Origin: Podospora comata
Taxonomy: Eukaryota > Ascomycota > Sordariomycetes > Sordariales > Podosporaceae
Assembly: GCA_017354895.1 (NCBI GenBank)
Contig: CP071497.1
Location: forward strand, 310,001-374,000
Reading direction: 5' to 3'
DNA length: 64,000 nucleotides
Numbering within the stretch: the stretch's first letter is position 1; each line of letters opens with the position of its first letter. Position numbers and translations under genes: made by a program. The notes under the pieces were generated by a model. It ran no database searches. It was not told where the DNA came from and worked only from the letters and a program-made list of their open reading frames with translations. Of the stretch, positions 1-9,750 are shown piece by piece.

Positions 1-3000
1 CCTCTCTACATTGGTAGCATCAAGCCCAGCGTGGGCCACACCGAAGGCTGCTCTGGTCTGGCAGGCGTCTTCAAGGCTATTGCTTGCCTGGAAAATGGCA
101 TGCTCGTTCCGACATATGGCGTTGAGACCATCAACCCCAAGTTGAAACTCAAAGAGTGGAATTTGGCGTTGCCACAGGAGACAGCACAGTGGCCTACCCC
201 TGGGCAACGCCGGATCAGCGTGAATTCGTTCGGATTTGGCGGCGCCAATGCCCACGCAATTCTTGATGACGCTCACCACTATCTTGCCGAGCGTGGGTTG
301 GCAGGAAACCACAACACCATCGTCTGGGAACGTGATGGTGCTTATGCTAATGGACATCACCCAGTAGCCGACACGCCGCGGCTGTTCCTGCTTAGCTCCA
401 AGGACCAGGCTGGCATCCCTCGCCTGGCTGATGTTTACGCAAAGGCACTTGGCGCCGCTCATTCTGCCAAAAAGGATTCCCACTATCTCAGCAACCTGTC
501 GTACACTTTGGCTTCCCGAAGATCTCACCTCGACTTCAGGAGCTTTGCCGTTGCTTCAACTTTATCGGAGCTGACAGAGAAGCTTTCTAAAGGGCTTCCA
601 AAGATTAAGCGCTCAGCCCGACAGGACAACAACCTCGTCTGGGTGTTCACAGGACAAGGAGCCCAATGGTCAGCCATGGGACGGGAACTCCTCGGCAACC
701 CAGTCTTTGACAAGAGTGTTCAAGCCTCTCAAGTCTATCTGGCCAATCTCGGCTGCGCCTGGGATGCGGTCGAGGAGCTCACCAAGACAGCTGGTTCCAA
801 GATGCAGTTATCTGAGTACAGCCAGACGCTCTGCACTGTTCTCCAGGTCGCCCTCGTCGATTTGCTTCGGTCTTGGGGGATCAAGCCTCGGGCTACAGTT
901 GGACATTCGAGTGGTGAAATCGGTGCTGCCTACGCCGCGGGTTACATCAACCGCGCTGATGCCGTCAAAATTGCCTACGTCAGGGGTCTCAGCTCTGCAA
1001 CGGTTACCAGACAAGGAGCAATGTTGGCCGCTGGCCTTTCCCGTGAAGAAGCTAACGAATATTTGACAAAGGTCCCAGTACAGTCTGCGGTCATTGCTTG
1101 CATCAACAGCCCGTCCAGTGTTACTCTGTCGGGTGATCTTAATGCCATCCATACCCTTGAGAAGCTGATTTCGGCTGATGGCAAATTTGCGCGGACACTG
1201 AAAGTGAAGACGGCATACCATTCGCCTCACATGCGCGCCGTTGCTCAAGGCTATCTCGAGCGTATTGGCCACATTGATACCACTGCCGAAGGGGCTGACG
1301 CCAACAAGACAGTCATGTACTCCTCGCTGACTGGAAAGATCGTTTCACCAAAAGAGCTCAGTGCTCAATACTGGGTTGCCAACTTGACCTCCCCTGTCGA
1401 GTTCTCGGCAGCGTTATCAGCCCTTCTCGCCCACACTGTGGCATCCACCACTGGCCGTGGAAGACCAGTCCCCGTTCGTTGGGGCGGCATCCTCGAGATC
1501 GGCCCTCACTCCGCACTGCAGGGACCTGTCGGTCAGATCATGGCAGCGAGCAACTCGGAAGCCATCAAAGAGACACCTTACATGTCACTGCTCCTCCGTG
1601 GCAAAGACGCAAGAGAAACATCACTCTCTGCTGCTGCTCAGCTCTGGGCTCTCGGCCACACGGTTGAGCTCTCTGCAATGGTCGACTCCTTCGACCTTCC
1701 CGACACAAAACTCCAGCACAAAGCCTTGACTGACCTGCCCGCCTACCCTTGGAACCACTCCCGCCGCTTCTGGCACGAGGCCTACATCACGAAGTCCAAC
1801 CGCTCCCCCAAATTCCCCAGAACTGACTTTCTGGGCGTCCCGGTTGACATGCAAAACAGCATGGAGCCCAAATGGCGCAATCACCTCCGTATCACGGAGA
1901 ACCCCTGGATAGAAGACCACAAGATCACCGGAACAGTCCTCTACCCCGGCGCAGGGATGCTTGTCATGGCGTTGGAAGGTGCCCTCCAAGTCTCCGACCC
2001 AACAAAAAATGTCCACGGCTTCCGCTACAGCAACATCCGCTTTGAGCGCGGCCTCGTTGTCACAGCAGCAGATGAAGCCGCAGTCGAAACATCTCTCAGC
2101 CTTCATCCTGACCCTAACATCCCCGGCAAGTTCGGCTTCACAATCTACTCCACCACCGGGGACTCTTGGACTTGTCACTGCCATGGTACAATCTCCCTCG
2201 AGTACGAGGCCAGCGGCTCAAGCGAGGTAGAAGACGCAGGTACAACTGTTGACCCCTGGACCCTGCACACGGCCAGATACAAGCAGCTCTTCTCCGACTC
2301 TGGCGCCGAAGAAATCGACGTTGACGAGTTCTACGACCAGCTCGAGACAATCGGCATGGAATACGGGCCCCTATTCCGCAACGTCACTTCGCTGTTTGCA
2401 GTCCCAGCCCAACACGCCGCCCACGGCGAGGTCATCATCCCAGACACTGCCTCCGTCATGCCCATGAGCTTTGAGTACCCCCACGTCATGCACCCCGCCA
2501 CAATGGACGCAATCTTCCATTTGTTGCTGGCAGGCTTCAACGACGGCCGTCCCATCGACGAGGCTGCAGTGCCGTACAGCATAGACGACATGTTCGTTGC
2601 CAGCGAGCAACCCCACGGCGCCGGGTCAAAGTTCCTAGGGTACGGCCAGCTGACAAGAAAGAGCGGAGGTGGCCGCGAACTGGTGGGGGATCTGGTGATT
2701 TCGGACGAGAGGTGGTCTGGGCCAAAGATGGTCATCAACGGATTTGCTCTTCGCCAGGTCACATCTGCTGATGATGCTGGAATTTCCGGCTCCCAGGAGG
2801 ACACTTTGAAGAAAAAGTGCGCTCGTGTCACTTGGAGTCAGGATACCGACTTCATCAAGACAGGCGAACAGCTTGTGGGTGTGTCGACTGATGCGTCGTT
2901 ACCAGCTCAGCTGTCCGCTTGGTTTGATCTCTTGCAGCGCAAGAAGGCTATTGGGGAGGTCTTGGTTGTTGCGAGGGGACAATATCCCGGCACCTCGGAG

Positions 3001-6000
3001 ATTGTGGGCGATGTGTGGCGTCGTGTCCGCAGCCGTGAGGGCTTCCAGAGTGTCAAAGCTGTGTCAACCTCTGCCTCTGGTGTGGAACAACTCCGTGCAT
3101 TAGTTCCGAATGCTGAGCCTGTCGATCTGTGGGACATCTCTGGCGACGCCGAACCGCCCGCGTCAAGCAAGGGTTACGACTTGGTCTTGGTGATTGGAAC
3201 CGATAGCTACCCAGACTTCTCCACGGAGCTGCAGAAGCTGGCTCTCCTTCCGCAATCTCATATCGTTCTCATTGGCGAGAAAGATGTTGAGGCCTTTAGC
3301 TCAGAGGGGCACCAGTCGTCTCTCCACCTCCAAGGGAATGGCGATGCAGCGGTGGTGTTTGCATTTGCTGCTGAAGAAGCCACAGTTCCGCTGGAAGTCT
3401 GTCTTCTTCTTCCATCTCCCCCTTCCAAGCAAACTTCAGCGTTGGCCTCCAATCTCACAACAGTGCTCTCTGCTAGTGGCATCAATGACATCAACACCAT
3501 CACCTTGTCTGACCTCAGCACCCTCGACCTCACCAGCAAACACGTTATCTCCCTACTCGAGTCCGATAAACCCTTCATCTACTCGTGGAACGAAAACGAG
3601 TTCACAAGCTTCAAGTCACTCATCTCCTCCGTGGACCATCTGTTCTGGCTGACCCATGGCGGTGCCCTACAATCATGGGCAGGAGGCGTAGAGTTCGCCG
3701 CAGCTCAAGGCTTGCTTCGTGTCTTGCGCAATGAGTATACCCTCGCATCCTTGCCCCATCTCGATCTCTCCACTGGCTTTGACAGCACGACGCTCTCAAG
3801 TGCCGAGCTTATCGCCTTCGTGTGGCGGGCTTCGCTTTTGGAGGGGGCCGAGATGGAATATGCCGAGTTCGAAGGCAAAGTTCACATCCCTCGTGCTGTG
3901 GCCGATGTCGGATTTGACGGGGATTTGCAGCTTGCTGATGGGACAATGCAGCCTGTCCTTGGACCTCTCAAGGGCGGTAAGCCGCTGAAGCCGATTGTCG
4001 TAGGGGCTGAGAAGAAGATTGTCTGGGTTGAGGACGAGGAGGCATCACTACCGCTTGGTATGACTGAAGTGGAGGTAGAAGTCGAGTTCGTTGGGCTGAG
4101 CAGTGGCAACACCTTCTCGCTGACTGGCACTGTTGACGATGACTCCATTACTGTACTCGATAGGTGCGTGGATGCAGTTGGTGTGGTATCTCGTCTCGGA
4201 GGCGGAGTAAACTCGCTCGTTGTTGGCCAGCGTGTTGCTGTCTTGAAGGGACATGGGTGCAGAACTCACGTTCGTCAGGATGTCAGTTTGGTGGCCCCCG
4301 TTCCGGATAGCATTCCTTCAGAGAAGACCGCGGCATTGCCAAGCGCATTCATTACTGCTTTGTATGCCTTGTCTCATGTCGCAAGATTGGACAAAGGTCA
4401 GACGGTGCTCATCCACTCTGCTGCCAGCGCTCCAGGACAAGCAGCCATTCAGATTGCTCAACACCTTGGAGCTGTCGTCTTTGCTTTGGTCAGCTCCAAG
4501 GGGGAGAAAGCCATCCTTGTGGAACAGCACGGCTTACCTGTGACGCGCATATTTGATGCTGGGTTGCTGAACTTTATTCCCGCTATTGGCAACGAGACAG
4601 GGGGTCGTGGTGTCGATGTTGTGCTCGCGAACGAGGCAAATGCTGCTGTTTCGGCATCCCTGGCCACGCTTGGTGATTTTGGGGTCTTCATCGATCTCAG
4701 AAGCAGCGAGTCTACCGGCAGCATCAGCCCTCCATCTGGCAAGAAGAATGTATCCATCGTTCGTGTCATCATGGACAGCGTGGCTCAGGCAAAGCCTCAC
4801 ATCGTCAAGAGCCTGTTCCAACAAACCTTTGACATCCTCTCAACCAACACCATCAGGCCCATCACACCTACCACCGTCTTCTCCGCCAGCGATGCTTCTC
4901 AAGCACTGCAAACCGCCACAACCCAAGCTCACGGGAAAGTTGTACTGTCCCTCCAAGGGAGCCCCTCAGTCCTCATCCCTCCCGCCCCAGCCCCTGAACT
5001 CCAACTCGACCCCTCCGCAACCTACATCATCGCCGGCGGTCTGGGAGCTTTAGGTCTCAACATCGCCGACATGATGATCGCGCAAGGAGCCAAGCACCTC
5101 ATCTTCCTCTCCCGCTCGGGCGGTACGAAGAACCAATCTGACCTTACCCGCCTCCGTTCCCACGGCATCACAGCCGAGGCCTTCCCTTGCGACGTCACCA
5201 ACTCCACCTCTGTCTCCAAGGTCTTCTCCCACCTCCGAAGCGCCAAGCACAAAATCGCTGGTGTGATCCAGTGCGCCATGGTTCTGGAAGATGGCATCTT
5301 CGATAACATGACCCATACCAAGTGGTCCCGCGCATTTGCTCCCAAGTCGGCCGGCTCCCGGAACCTCCTTGCTCAACTCTGGCCAGATGAGCAGCCCTTC
5401 TTTATCTTGCTGTCGTCAATTACCGGTGTGATAGGCAACACCGCCCAAGCAAACTACGCCTCAGGAAACACGTTCGAGGATGCCCTAGCCCTCTGGGCTC
5501 GAACCCACCTTCGGATTGCCGCGACAAGTATTGACGTCGGGCTGGTAGCTGACTCCTCTCACTTCACCGAGGCAGGTGAATTCGGTGATTTGGAAGGCTA
5601 CCTCCACCGCTACCAACACGGCTGGAACGGACTCCAGACCACACTCGACGAACTCCGCGTCGTGCTCAAGTCCATCATGAGAGGGAGCACCGCCGACGGT
5701 GGCAACATCCCCGCACAGCTCGTCCTCGGACTAGGTGACTCCCTCATCCGGGATGAGAACGGTACTGGCTTCGCAAAAGACAAGAAGTTTGAGCTGCGGG
5801 CCGTGAAGTCGGACAAGAGCGGGGGTCAAGCAGGGGGGAAGACGGAGAAGATCGGGGAGGTGTTGAGTCGAGCGTCGAGTGTCGGTGAGGCGGCTGCTGC
5901 GGTGGAAGAGTACATCAAGTTGCAGATTGCTGTTGCGATTGGGGTTGAGGTGGGCGAGGTTGATGCGCAGAAGCCCTTGCCGGAATTTGGAGGTACGTGC

Positions 6001-6210
6001 CCCACGTCGACGTGTGAAATGTTTAATCGAGATACTGACATGGGCACAGTGGACTCGCTCAAAGCGGTTGAGATCAGAAACTTGTGTTTGAGGGAGATGC
6101 AGAGTGATATTTCTGTGTTTGAGTTGTTGAGTTCGACGCCCGTGGCCGAGCTTGCAGTCAAGATTGTGACGAAGAGTGGGCTGGTCAAGTTGGATGCTGA
6201 GGCTGTCTGA
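1..6210 (+). CDS. Highly reducing type I polyketide synthase, 3' part (start lies before the window)
   Basis: This iterative cytosolic megasynthase builds a reduced polyketide from malonyl-CoA. The frame is open from base 1; exons are 1..5992 and 6050..6210. Seen in order, numbering codons from base 1: KS tail with the catalytic GHTE and NSFGFGGANAH motifs (1-105); AT with FTGQGAQW (about 213) and GHSSGEIG (301); DH with WIEDHKI (His640) and HPATMD (Asp836); a middle stretch without a methyltransferase glycine motif; ER (about 1330-1640); KR with GGLGALG (1679) and Tyr1819; and ACP with GVDSLKAVE, formed only after splicing. The order KS-AT-DH-ER-KR-ACP is that of fungal HR-PKS, and about 330 residues of KS are missing on the left. 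The ER cofactor loop reads IHSAASAPGQAA instead of the usual GG-V/L-G form, so ER activity is uncertain. No tailoring genes follow. The product cannot be named. Confidence 0.95.
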   Translation, partial: PLYIGSIKPSVGHTEGCSGLAGVFKAIACLENGMLVPTYGVETINPKLKLKEWNLALPQETAQWPTPGQRRISVNSFGFGGANAHAILDDAHHYLAERGLAGNHNTIVWERDGAYANGHHPVADTPRLFLLSSKDQAGIPRLADVYAKALGAAHSAKKDSHYLSNLSYTLASRRSHLDFRSFAVASTLSELTEKLSKGLPKIKRSARQDNNLVWVFTGQGAQWSAMGRELLGNPVFDKSVQASQVYLANLGCAWDAVEELTKTAGSKMQLSEYSQTLCTVLQVALVDLLRSWGIKPRATVGHSSGEIGAAYAAGYINRADAVKIAYVRGLSSATVTRQGAMLAAGLSREEANEYLTKVPVQSAVIACINSPSSVTLSGDLNAIHTLEKLISADGKFARTLKVKTAYHSPHMRAVAQGYLERIGHIDTTAEGADANKTVMYSSLTGKIVSPKELSAQYWVANLTSPVEFSAALSALLAHTVASTTGRGRPVPVRWGGILEIGPHSALQGPVGQIMAASNSEAIKETPYMSLLLRGKDARETSLSAAAQLWALGHTVELSAMVDSFDLPDTKLQHKALTDLPAYPWNHSRRFWHEAYITKSNRSPKFPRTDFLGVPVDMQNSMEPKWRNHLRITENPWIEDHKITGTVLYPGAGMLVMALEGALQVSDPTKNVHGFRYSNIRFERGLVVTAADEAAVETSLSLHPDPNIPGKFGFTIYSTTGDSWTCHCHGTISLEYEASGSSEVEDAGTTVDPWTLHTARYKQLFSDSGAEEIDVDEFYDQLETIGMEYGPLFRNVTSLFAVPAQHAAHGEVIIPDTASVMPMSFEYPHVMHPATMDAIFHLLLAGFNDGRPIDEAAVPYSIDDMFVASEQPHGAGSKFLGYGQLTRKSGGGRELVGDLVISDERWSGPKMVINGFALRQVTSADDAGISGSQEDTLKKKCARVTWSQDTDFIKTGEQLVGVSTDASLPAQLSAWFDLLQRKKAIGEVLVVARGQYPGTSEIVGDVWRRVRSREGFQSVKAVSTSASGVEQLRALVPNAEPVDLWDISGDAEPPASSKGYDLVLVIGTDSYPDFSTELQKLALLPQSHIVLIGEKDVEAFSSEGHQSSLHLQGNGDAAVVFAFAAEEATVPLEVCLLLPSPPSKQTSALASNLTTVLSASGINDINTITLSDLSTLDLTSKHVISLLESDKPFIYSWNENEFTSFKSLISSVDHLFWLTHGGALQSWAGGVEFAAAQGLLRVLRNEYTLASLPHLDLSTGFDSTTLSSAELIAFVWRASLLEGAEMEYAEFEGKVHIPRAVADVGFDGDLQLADGTMQPVLGPLKGGKPLKPIVVGAEKKIVWVEDEEASLPLGMTEVEVEVEFVGLSSGNTFSLTGTVDDDSITVLDRCVDAVGVVSRLGGGVNSLVVGQRVAVLKGHGCRTHVRQDVSLVAPVPDSIPSEKTAALPSAFITALYALSHVARLDKGQTVLIHSAASAPGQAAIQIAQHLGAVVFALVSSKGEKAILVEQHGLPVTRIFDAGLLNFIPAIGNETGGRGVDVVLANEANAAVSASLATLGDFGVFIDLRSSESTGSISPPSGKKNVSIVRVIMDSVAQAKPHIVKSLFQQTFDILSTNTIRPITPTTVFSASDASQALQTATTQAHGKVVLSLQGSPSVLIPPAPAPELQLDPSATYIIAGGLGALGLNIADMMIAQGAKHLIFLSRSGGTKNQSDLTRLRSHGITAEAFPCDVTNSTSVSKVFSHLRSAKHKIAGVIQCAMVLEDGIFDNMTHTKWSRAFAPKSAGSRNLLAQLWPDEQPFFILLSSITGVIGNTAQANYASGNTFEDALALWARTHLRIAATSIDVGLVADSSHFTEAGEFGDLEGYLHRYQHGWNGLQTTLDELRVVLKSIMRGSTADGGNIPAQLVLGLGDSLIRDENGTGFAKDKKFELRAVKSDKSGGQAGGKTEKIGEVLSRASSVGEAAAAVEEYIKLQIAVAIGVEVGEVDAQKPLPEFGGTCPTSTCEMFNRDTDMGTVDSLKAVEIRNLCLREMQSDISVFELLSSTPVAELAVKIVTKSGLVKLDAEAV
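5993..6049 (+). other. Intron in the PKS acyl-carrier domain (57 nt)
   Basis: The donor is GTACGTGC, a branch-like ACTGAC lies near the end, and the acceptor is GGCACAG. The length is divisible by three and the intron has no stop in the coding frame, so it reads through as 19 extra residues. Removing it creates the canonical GVDSL phosphopantetheine motif, whose Ser codon is 6055..6057. This is strong evidence that it is a real intron. Confidence 0.9.
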
Positions 6211-6775
6211 TAGATTGTGGAGAGGTAGAGGAGATCACTTACAAAATTAGTTACCAGGGAAGTGCCAGGGGGGAAATAGGCGTTGGTGATAGACGATAAT
6301 AGTTCATAGATAGCGGATACACATCATGAATTGTCCCAAACGCCACCCAATCTTTCGAGGTTCAACCACCAGGCTCAGACATCCTATGATTTGAGAATCA
6401 ACACGGAAGTGACGAACTCACCTGCGTCATCACCTGCCTCTTTGGCCCAGAACAGCTTTACCCCTCCCAGCTCTTGAAGTCAGAGTCAAGTGAGCCTGGC
6501 ATTCTGAGATCTAGCATTCTGCAGCGACATTCAGATGGCCTCGTATTCATAATCTACAAGGACGATCAACACACCATGTACGTTGATGGGGTTGGAAACC
6601 AGTGTCGTTCCATTTATTTTGCCCTACCCTCAACGGAAGGAAGTGCTGTACCCTTGGAAGTACCTCGGCGGTAGGATGACGACAACACACACTTTGGGTA
6701 CGGGCGGGATTCAAGACCCAGGAAGAATGAGTCAAGTGTCCGGCCGAGAGGTACATCCTCCAGAGGCGTGCCTGC
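6211..6775. other. Intergenic stretch after the PKS
   Basis: No convincing gene. It should hold the PKS 3' UTR and terminator. The short open frames here have no recognisable domain and no partner exons. Confidence 0.5.
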
Positions 6776-6865
6776 CTATATAGTCACACCCGACAATATC
6801 TTTGGTATCAGTCCGTATCGGTCTCGGAAGGTGAGCAAAAGGTGAGCGCAGTGAGCCTCGAGTAC
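6776..6865 (-). repeat. Dispersed repeat, copy 1 (partial)
   Basis: The reverse complement matches the copies at 18783..18945 and 57308..57468. Shared features are the stretch GCTCACTGCGCTCACCTTTT, the words ATACGGACTGA, and the end TTGTCGGGTGTGACTATATA. The left part of the longer copies is missing. It may be a MITE or a terminal piece of a larger DNA transposon. No coding sequence. Confidence 0.7.
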
Positions 6866-6904
6866 TGATATCTGCAGCTTCTGACTCATCTAGTTTTGGT
6901 GCCT

Positions 6905-7038
6905 AGAAAAGTGGATCCCACTCGTTTGCTTGTACTACCTTCCTGTTTTTATAAAACCTTGAGCTAATTCCACCTGGCTTAATTTTCCGGCGTTTTGCCC
7001 ATTCTACTCCGTCACTCTACCCTGTCCATTACTTCAGG
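6905..7038 (+). promoter_or_regulatory. Putative promoter of kinase-like gene 1, shared with its paralogue
   Basis: A TATA-like TTTATAAAA lies near 6948-6956, about 85 bases before the ATG. The stretch ACTCGTTTG-(C/T)-TTGTACTACC and the following 100 bases align with 52664..52808 upstream of the second kinase-like gene. The promoter was therefore duplicated together with the gene. Confidence 0.5.
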
Positions 7039-7815
7039 ATGGAAGGCGATGAAGATTACGAGATTAAGGTATATACTCTAACTTCTAAACGCTAATAGTT
7101 ACTATTATTGATCCTGGTTCAATAGGACATACAGTTTGGCTCCCGACGTTTTCGGGCACCTGTAAAACGAATCTACGCGAATCGGAATGTCTTTCTCTTA
7201 GATGTCCCGTCGAATCCAATTGCTTACTGGCTATCATTCTGGATGCCGCAGCTCGTTCGCTCCTGGCTACAGCGATTACTACCAGAGTGGTTCTTACCGA
7301 CAACTGTTATTCTAAAGGAGCGGAACCCCAATAAGGCTGATAACTACGAAAACGAAATCGATACATACCTGCATCTTCGATCGCTCCAGGGCACCCACAT
7401 CCCGCGTTTGTTTGGTGAAGTAGCCGTCAGTTACGCGCAGAGGAGATACCAGATCAGCAAGCGGCCGACTCCTGCCATCCTCCTGGAAAACGTCGAAGGA
7501 GTATCGCTACACAATCTTCCAACTGAAGAGCTAGGGAATCCGGACCTTCTCAAGGAACTCCAGAATATATATAACCTGCTTACGAAAAAAGGGGTTGTTC
7601 ATGGGGATCCAAGGCTCCACAACTTTCTACGTGTTGATCAGAGGATCGTTGCTATCGACTTTGAGTTTTCCTACCTTCTTCCCAGTGATATAACGAATGA
7701 GGATGAATTGGAGACCTTAAAGAGCGAGATTGAGAAACGGGAAAGGCAGGCACAGGGGGCAGAATTGGAATACCTCTTCTCAGGCCCTGTCATTGTGAAT
7801 GGTGTACGGGTGTGA
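7039..7815 (+). CDS. Small kinase-like protein (239 aa), paralogue of the gene at 52809
   Basis: Exons are 7039..7068 and 7126..7815. The 57-nt intron (GTATAT...TTCAATAG) contains in-frame stops, and the paralogue has an intron of the same length at the same codon. The protein shows a reduced kinase fold: a beta-3-like Lys in TVILKE, a hinge-like ILLENVEG, the catalytic loop VVHGDPRLHN (His169, with Asp and Asn in place) and a DFG-like IDFEFS. The glycine-rich loop is not clear. The length is short for a protein kinase and suits the RIO/APH/choline-kinase-like families of fungi, whose substrates are mostly unknown. Compared with the paralogue its C-terminal tail is shorter and unrelated after the kinase core, while the DNA beyond the stop (to about 7910) still aligns with the paralogue's 3' end. 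Unlike that copy it has no nuclease-like neighbour. It lies in GC-normal DNA and is not RIP-mutated. Confidence 0.75.
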
Positions 7816-9243
7816 AAGATGACGGATTTGCGGTCTTCCAGCACGACGACCCATAACGAGCAGAGGAGTGACGAGGGACCTGTCTACCCTGGGAGCTCAG
7901 CTACCTAAGATGTGTTCTCGGCACGGGCGTGTTGGGCCGCGGCCGGGAACGACATGCCCCCATGGTGGGCGAGGTGGAGAGGTGGTGTGGTGAGAAAAAG
8001 AGGGAAGAAATGGAGGTTAGCCGAAGGTGAGACGTGGGGGGTGCACTCGGGAAGGCTAGATGGGCACTAATGGGAGTAGGAGAGGTTTCTATGTAGGAGC
8101 CGAACGGCTGGACTTATCTGCCGCTTAGCTGTTCTCCCTTAGTCTCAGGCAAAGCCAAGCTCCAGCGCGCCGACGAGCGCCAAATACACGCTCCACTCCC
8201 TAGTGGTTCAGCTGCGCGGCCGTGAGCGCCATGGTTTCTCTGTCGTACAAAGATACCGTCATCGGGGTAGACCTATCAGAGCCTTAGCCCTGATCTCGGC
8301 GGACCAATCGAGCAGCATCTAGCGGTGCCAGTACTGTAAAATAGACATTAGGCTCGGGAATACCTGGTGGAATGGCGCGGCCATAATCTCGATATTATAG
8401 AGGGACCTGAAAGTTGTGGGGGGACCTGAAAGTTGTGGGGGGACCTAAAAGTTATTGTTGGGGAGGAGGAAGAGAGGGGCATAGCAGCCTGGGGTGGTTT
8501 TGTCTCCGCCGTCCACATGGATCGCGTTTAGCAGCCCAGTCGCTCAGTGACCCAGCTATTGAATTATCAGGACGGTCAAGGCGGTAAATTCCGGGGTATT
8601 ATGTGACTGGCACAGCAGGGGTATCAGGGTTATCAGGGTCTAGGCATCGCCCGACCGACTTTAAAAGCGACATCGAACATCTGCAGCTTAATCAACACAT
8701 TACCCGCCCTACAGCTTCTCATACTCCAATTATAAGCACTTCAACCTGTGATACTGTGGATACGTGGCTGTTAGTCTTTCCAACACCAGCTGTGGTGCGA
8801 GCACATGCAAACCGCTTAGCTGCAAGACCAAAAACTCCACCATTTAAGTCGTGGCAATCGACTCAAAAAGGCGCCCCACAGCGGCCCGCCGCGTCGCGCC
8901 CAGAGATCTACTACGACAGGGGTCATATCCAGTCCATCCAACGTCCTTGACAATGTCACATACGGAGCTCATCTCGTCTGTTTCTAATCTCACACAAAAT
9001 ACCGAGCCAGAAAATGGTCAGCACACTGGAGGCGTTAGGGGCTGGTGGCCTTGGACGTCCCCTCTCAGTGCATACCCAATACAAAGCCTCTTCTGTTCGA
9101 ACGAGCTGTTCTGTGATAAGCCATTGCACCGATGCTAAGACGGGAAGTCTATCTTAGATGATTACGCGCTGGCTACTCTGTTGCCTATTTGAAGGAGCAA
9201 AACGCGACCTCCCTTGGACAGGTTCTTGGTAAGGTGAGATTGC
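7816..9243. other. Non-coding stretch with paralogous tail and a short tandem repeat
   Basis: The first 95 bases match the 3' flank of the second kinase-like gene. At 8402..8452 a roughly 20-base unit starting GGGACCTGAAAGTTGTGGGG is repeated two and a half times. An open frame at 8603..8950 shows no known domain or codon pattern and is not called as a gene. Nothing else is recognised. Confidence 0.5.
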
Positions 9244-9750
9244 TTAAAGCCAACGCTCTTCAAGGTTCCAGTTCTCTATAACGCAGGGCGTATGCATCAT
9301 GGCTTCGAACAGGGCGTAGCAATCCCACATACTGTACTTGAAAGCCTCGGGTTTGTAGCGGGTGTGGTGGCCGGCCTCAGGTTCCCAGGTATCCATTGAA
9401 TCCAGTGGCCAGACAGTATCGACCTTGGGGGTGGCCACCTGGAGAGCTGTTTCGGCGCACCTGTCTCCCACCCAGTACTCCTTCAGGTGGCGGAGAAAGG
9501 CCTTCTTGATGTGAAATGTACAGAGTTGCCTATCACTCTCAGGGAAAGCTCGTAAAAGGCCATGGCGCTCAGTATCCGAATAGTCAGTGATGTAGACGTG
9601 AGGGGGTCGAATATCATTCTCGTCAGCCAGGTTGCGAAGAAGGCCCATCGCCCAGCCCATGAAGTCGTTGCTCTCGTCAGCTCCCAGGGCGTAAAAGATA
9701 GGAAAGTGAGACTTCACAGCGGTCCTCCCAACCACCTGCAGAAGCTTCAT
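9244..9750 (-). mobile_element. Mutator-like (MULE) transposase fragment
   Basis: The minus-strand protein carries the middle of a MULE DDE domain. It includes FYALGADESNDFMGWAM, the acidic motif VYITDYSDTE, and the LCTFHIKKAFL stretch that corresponds to the family's C/H motif. The transposase start and end are missing, so it cannot be active. The reading frame is continuous at its N-terminal side with a Pif1-type helicase C-terminus (junction near 9750), giving a 260-residue chimeric open frame. This is a degraded DNA transposon joined to another one. Confidence 0.75.

Noticed and set aside
31-31. Start codon of the PKS at base 31
   Set aside because: The codon there is GTG, in the middle of the conserved KS motif. 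The frame is open from base 1 and the true start is outside the window.
808-2831. Long minus-strand open frames inside the PKS (808..1272, 1621..2184 and 2331..2831)
   Set aside because: They are shadows of the GC-rich PKS frame and have no recognisable domain.
8603-8950. 115-codon frame as a gene
   Set aside because: No domain, no supporting exon or promoter. Likely chance in GC-normal DNA.
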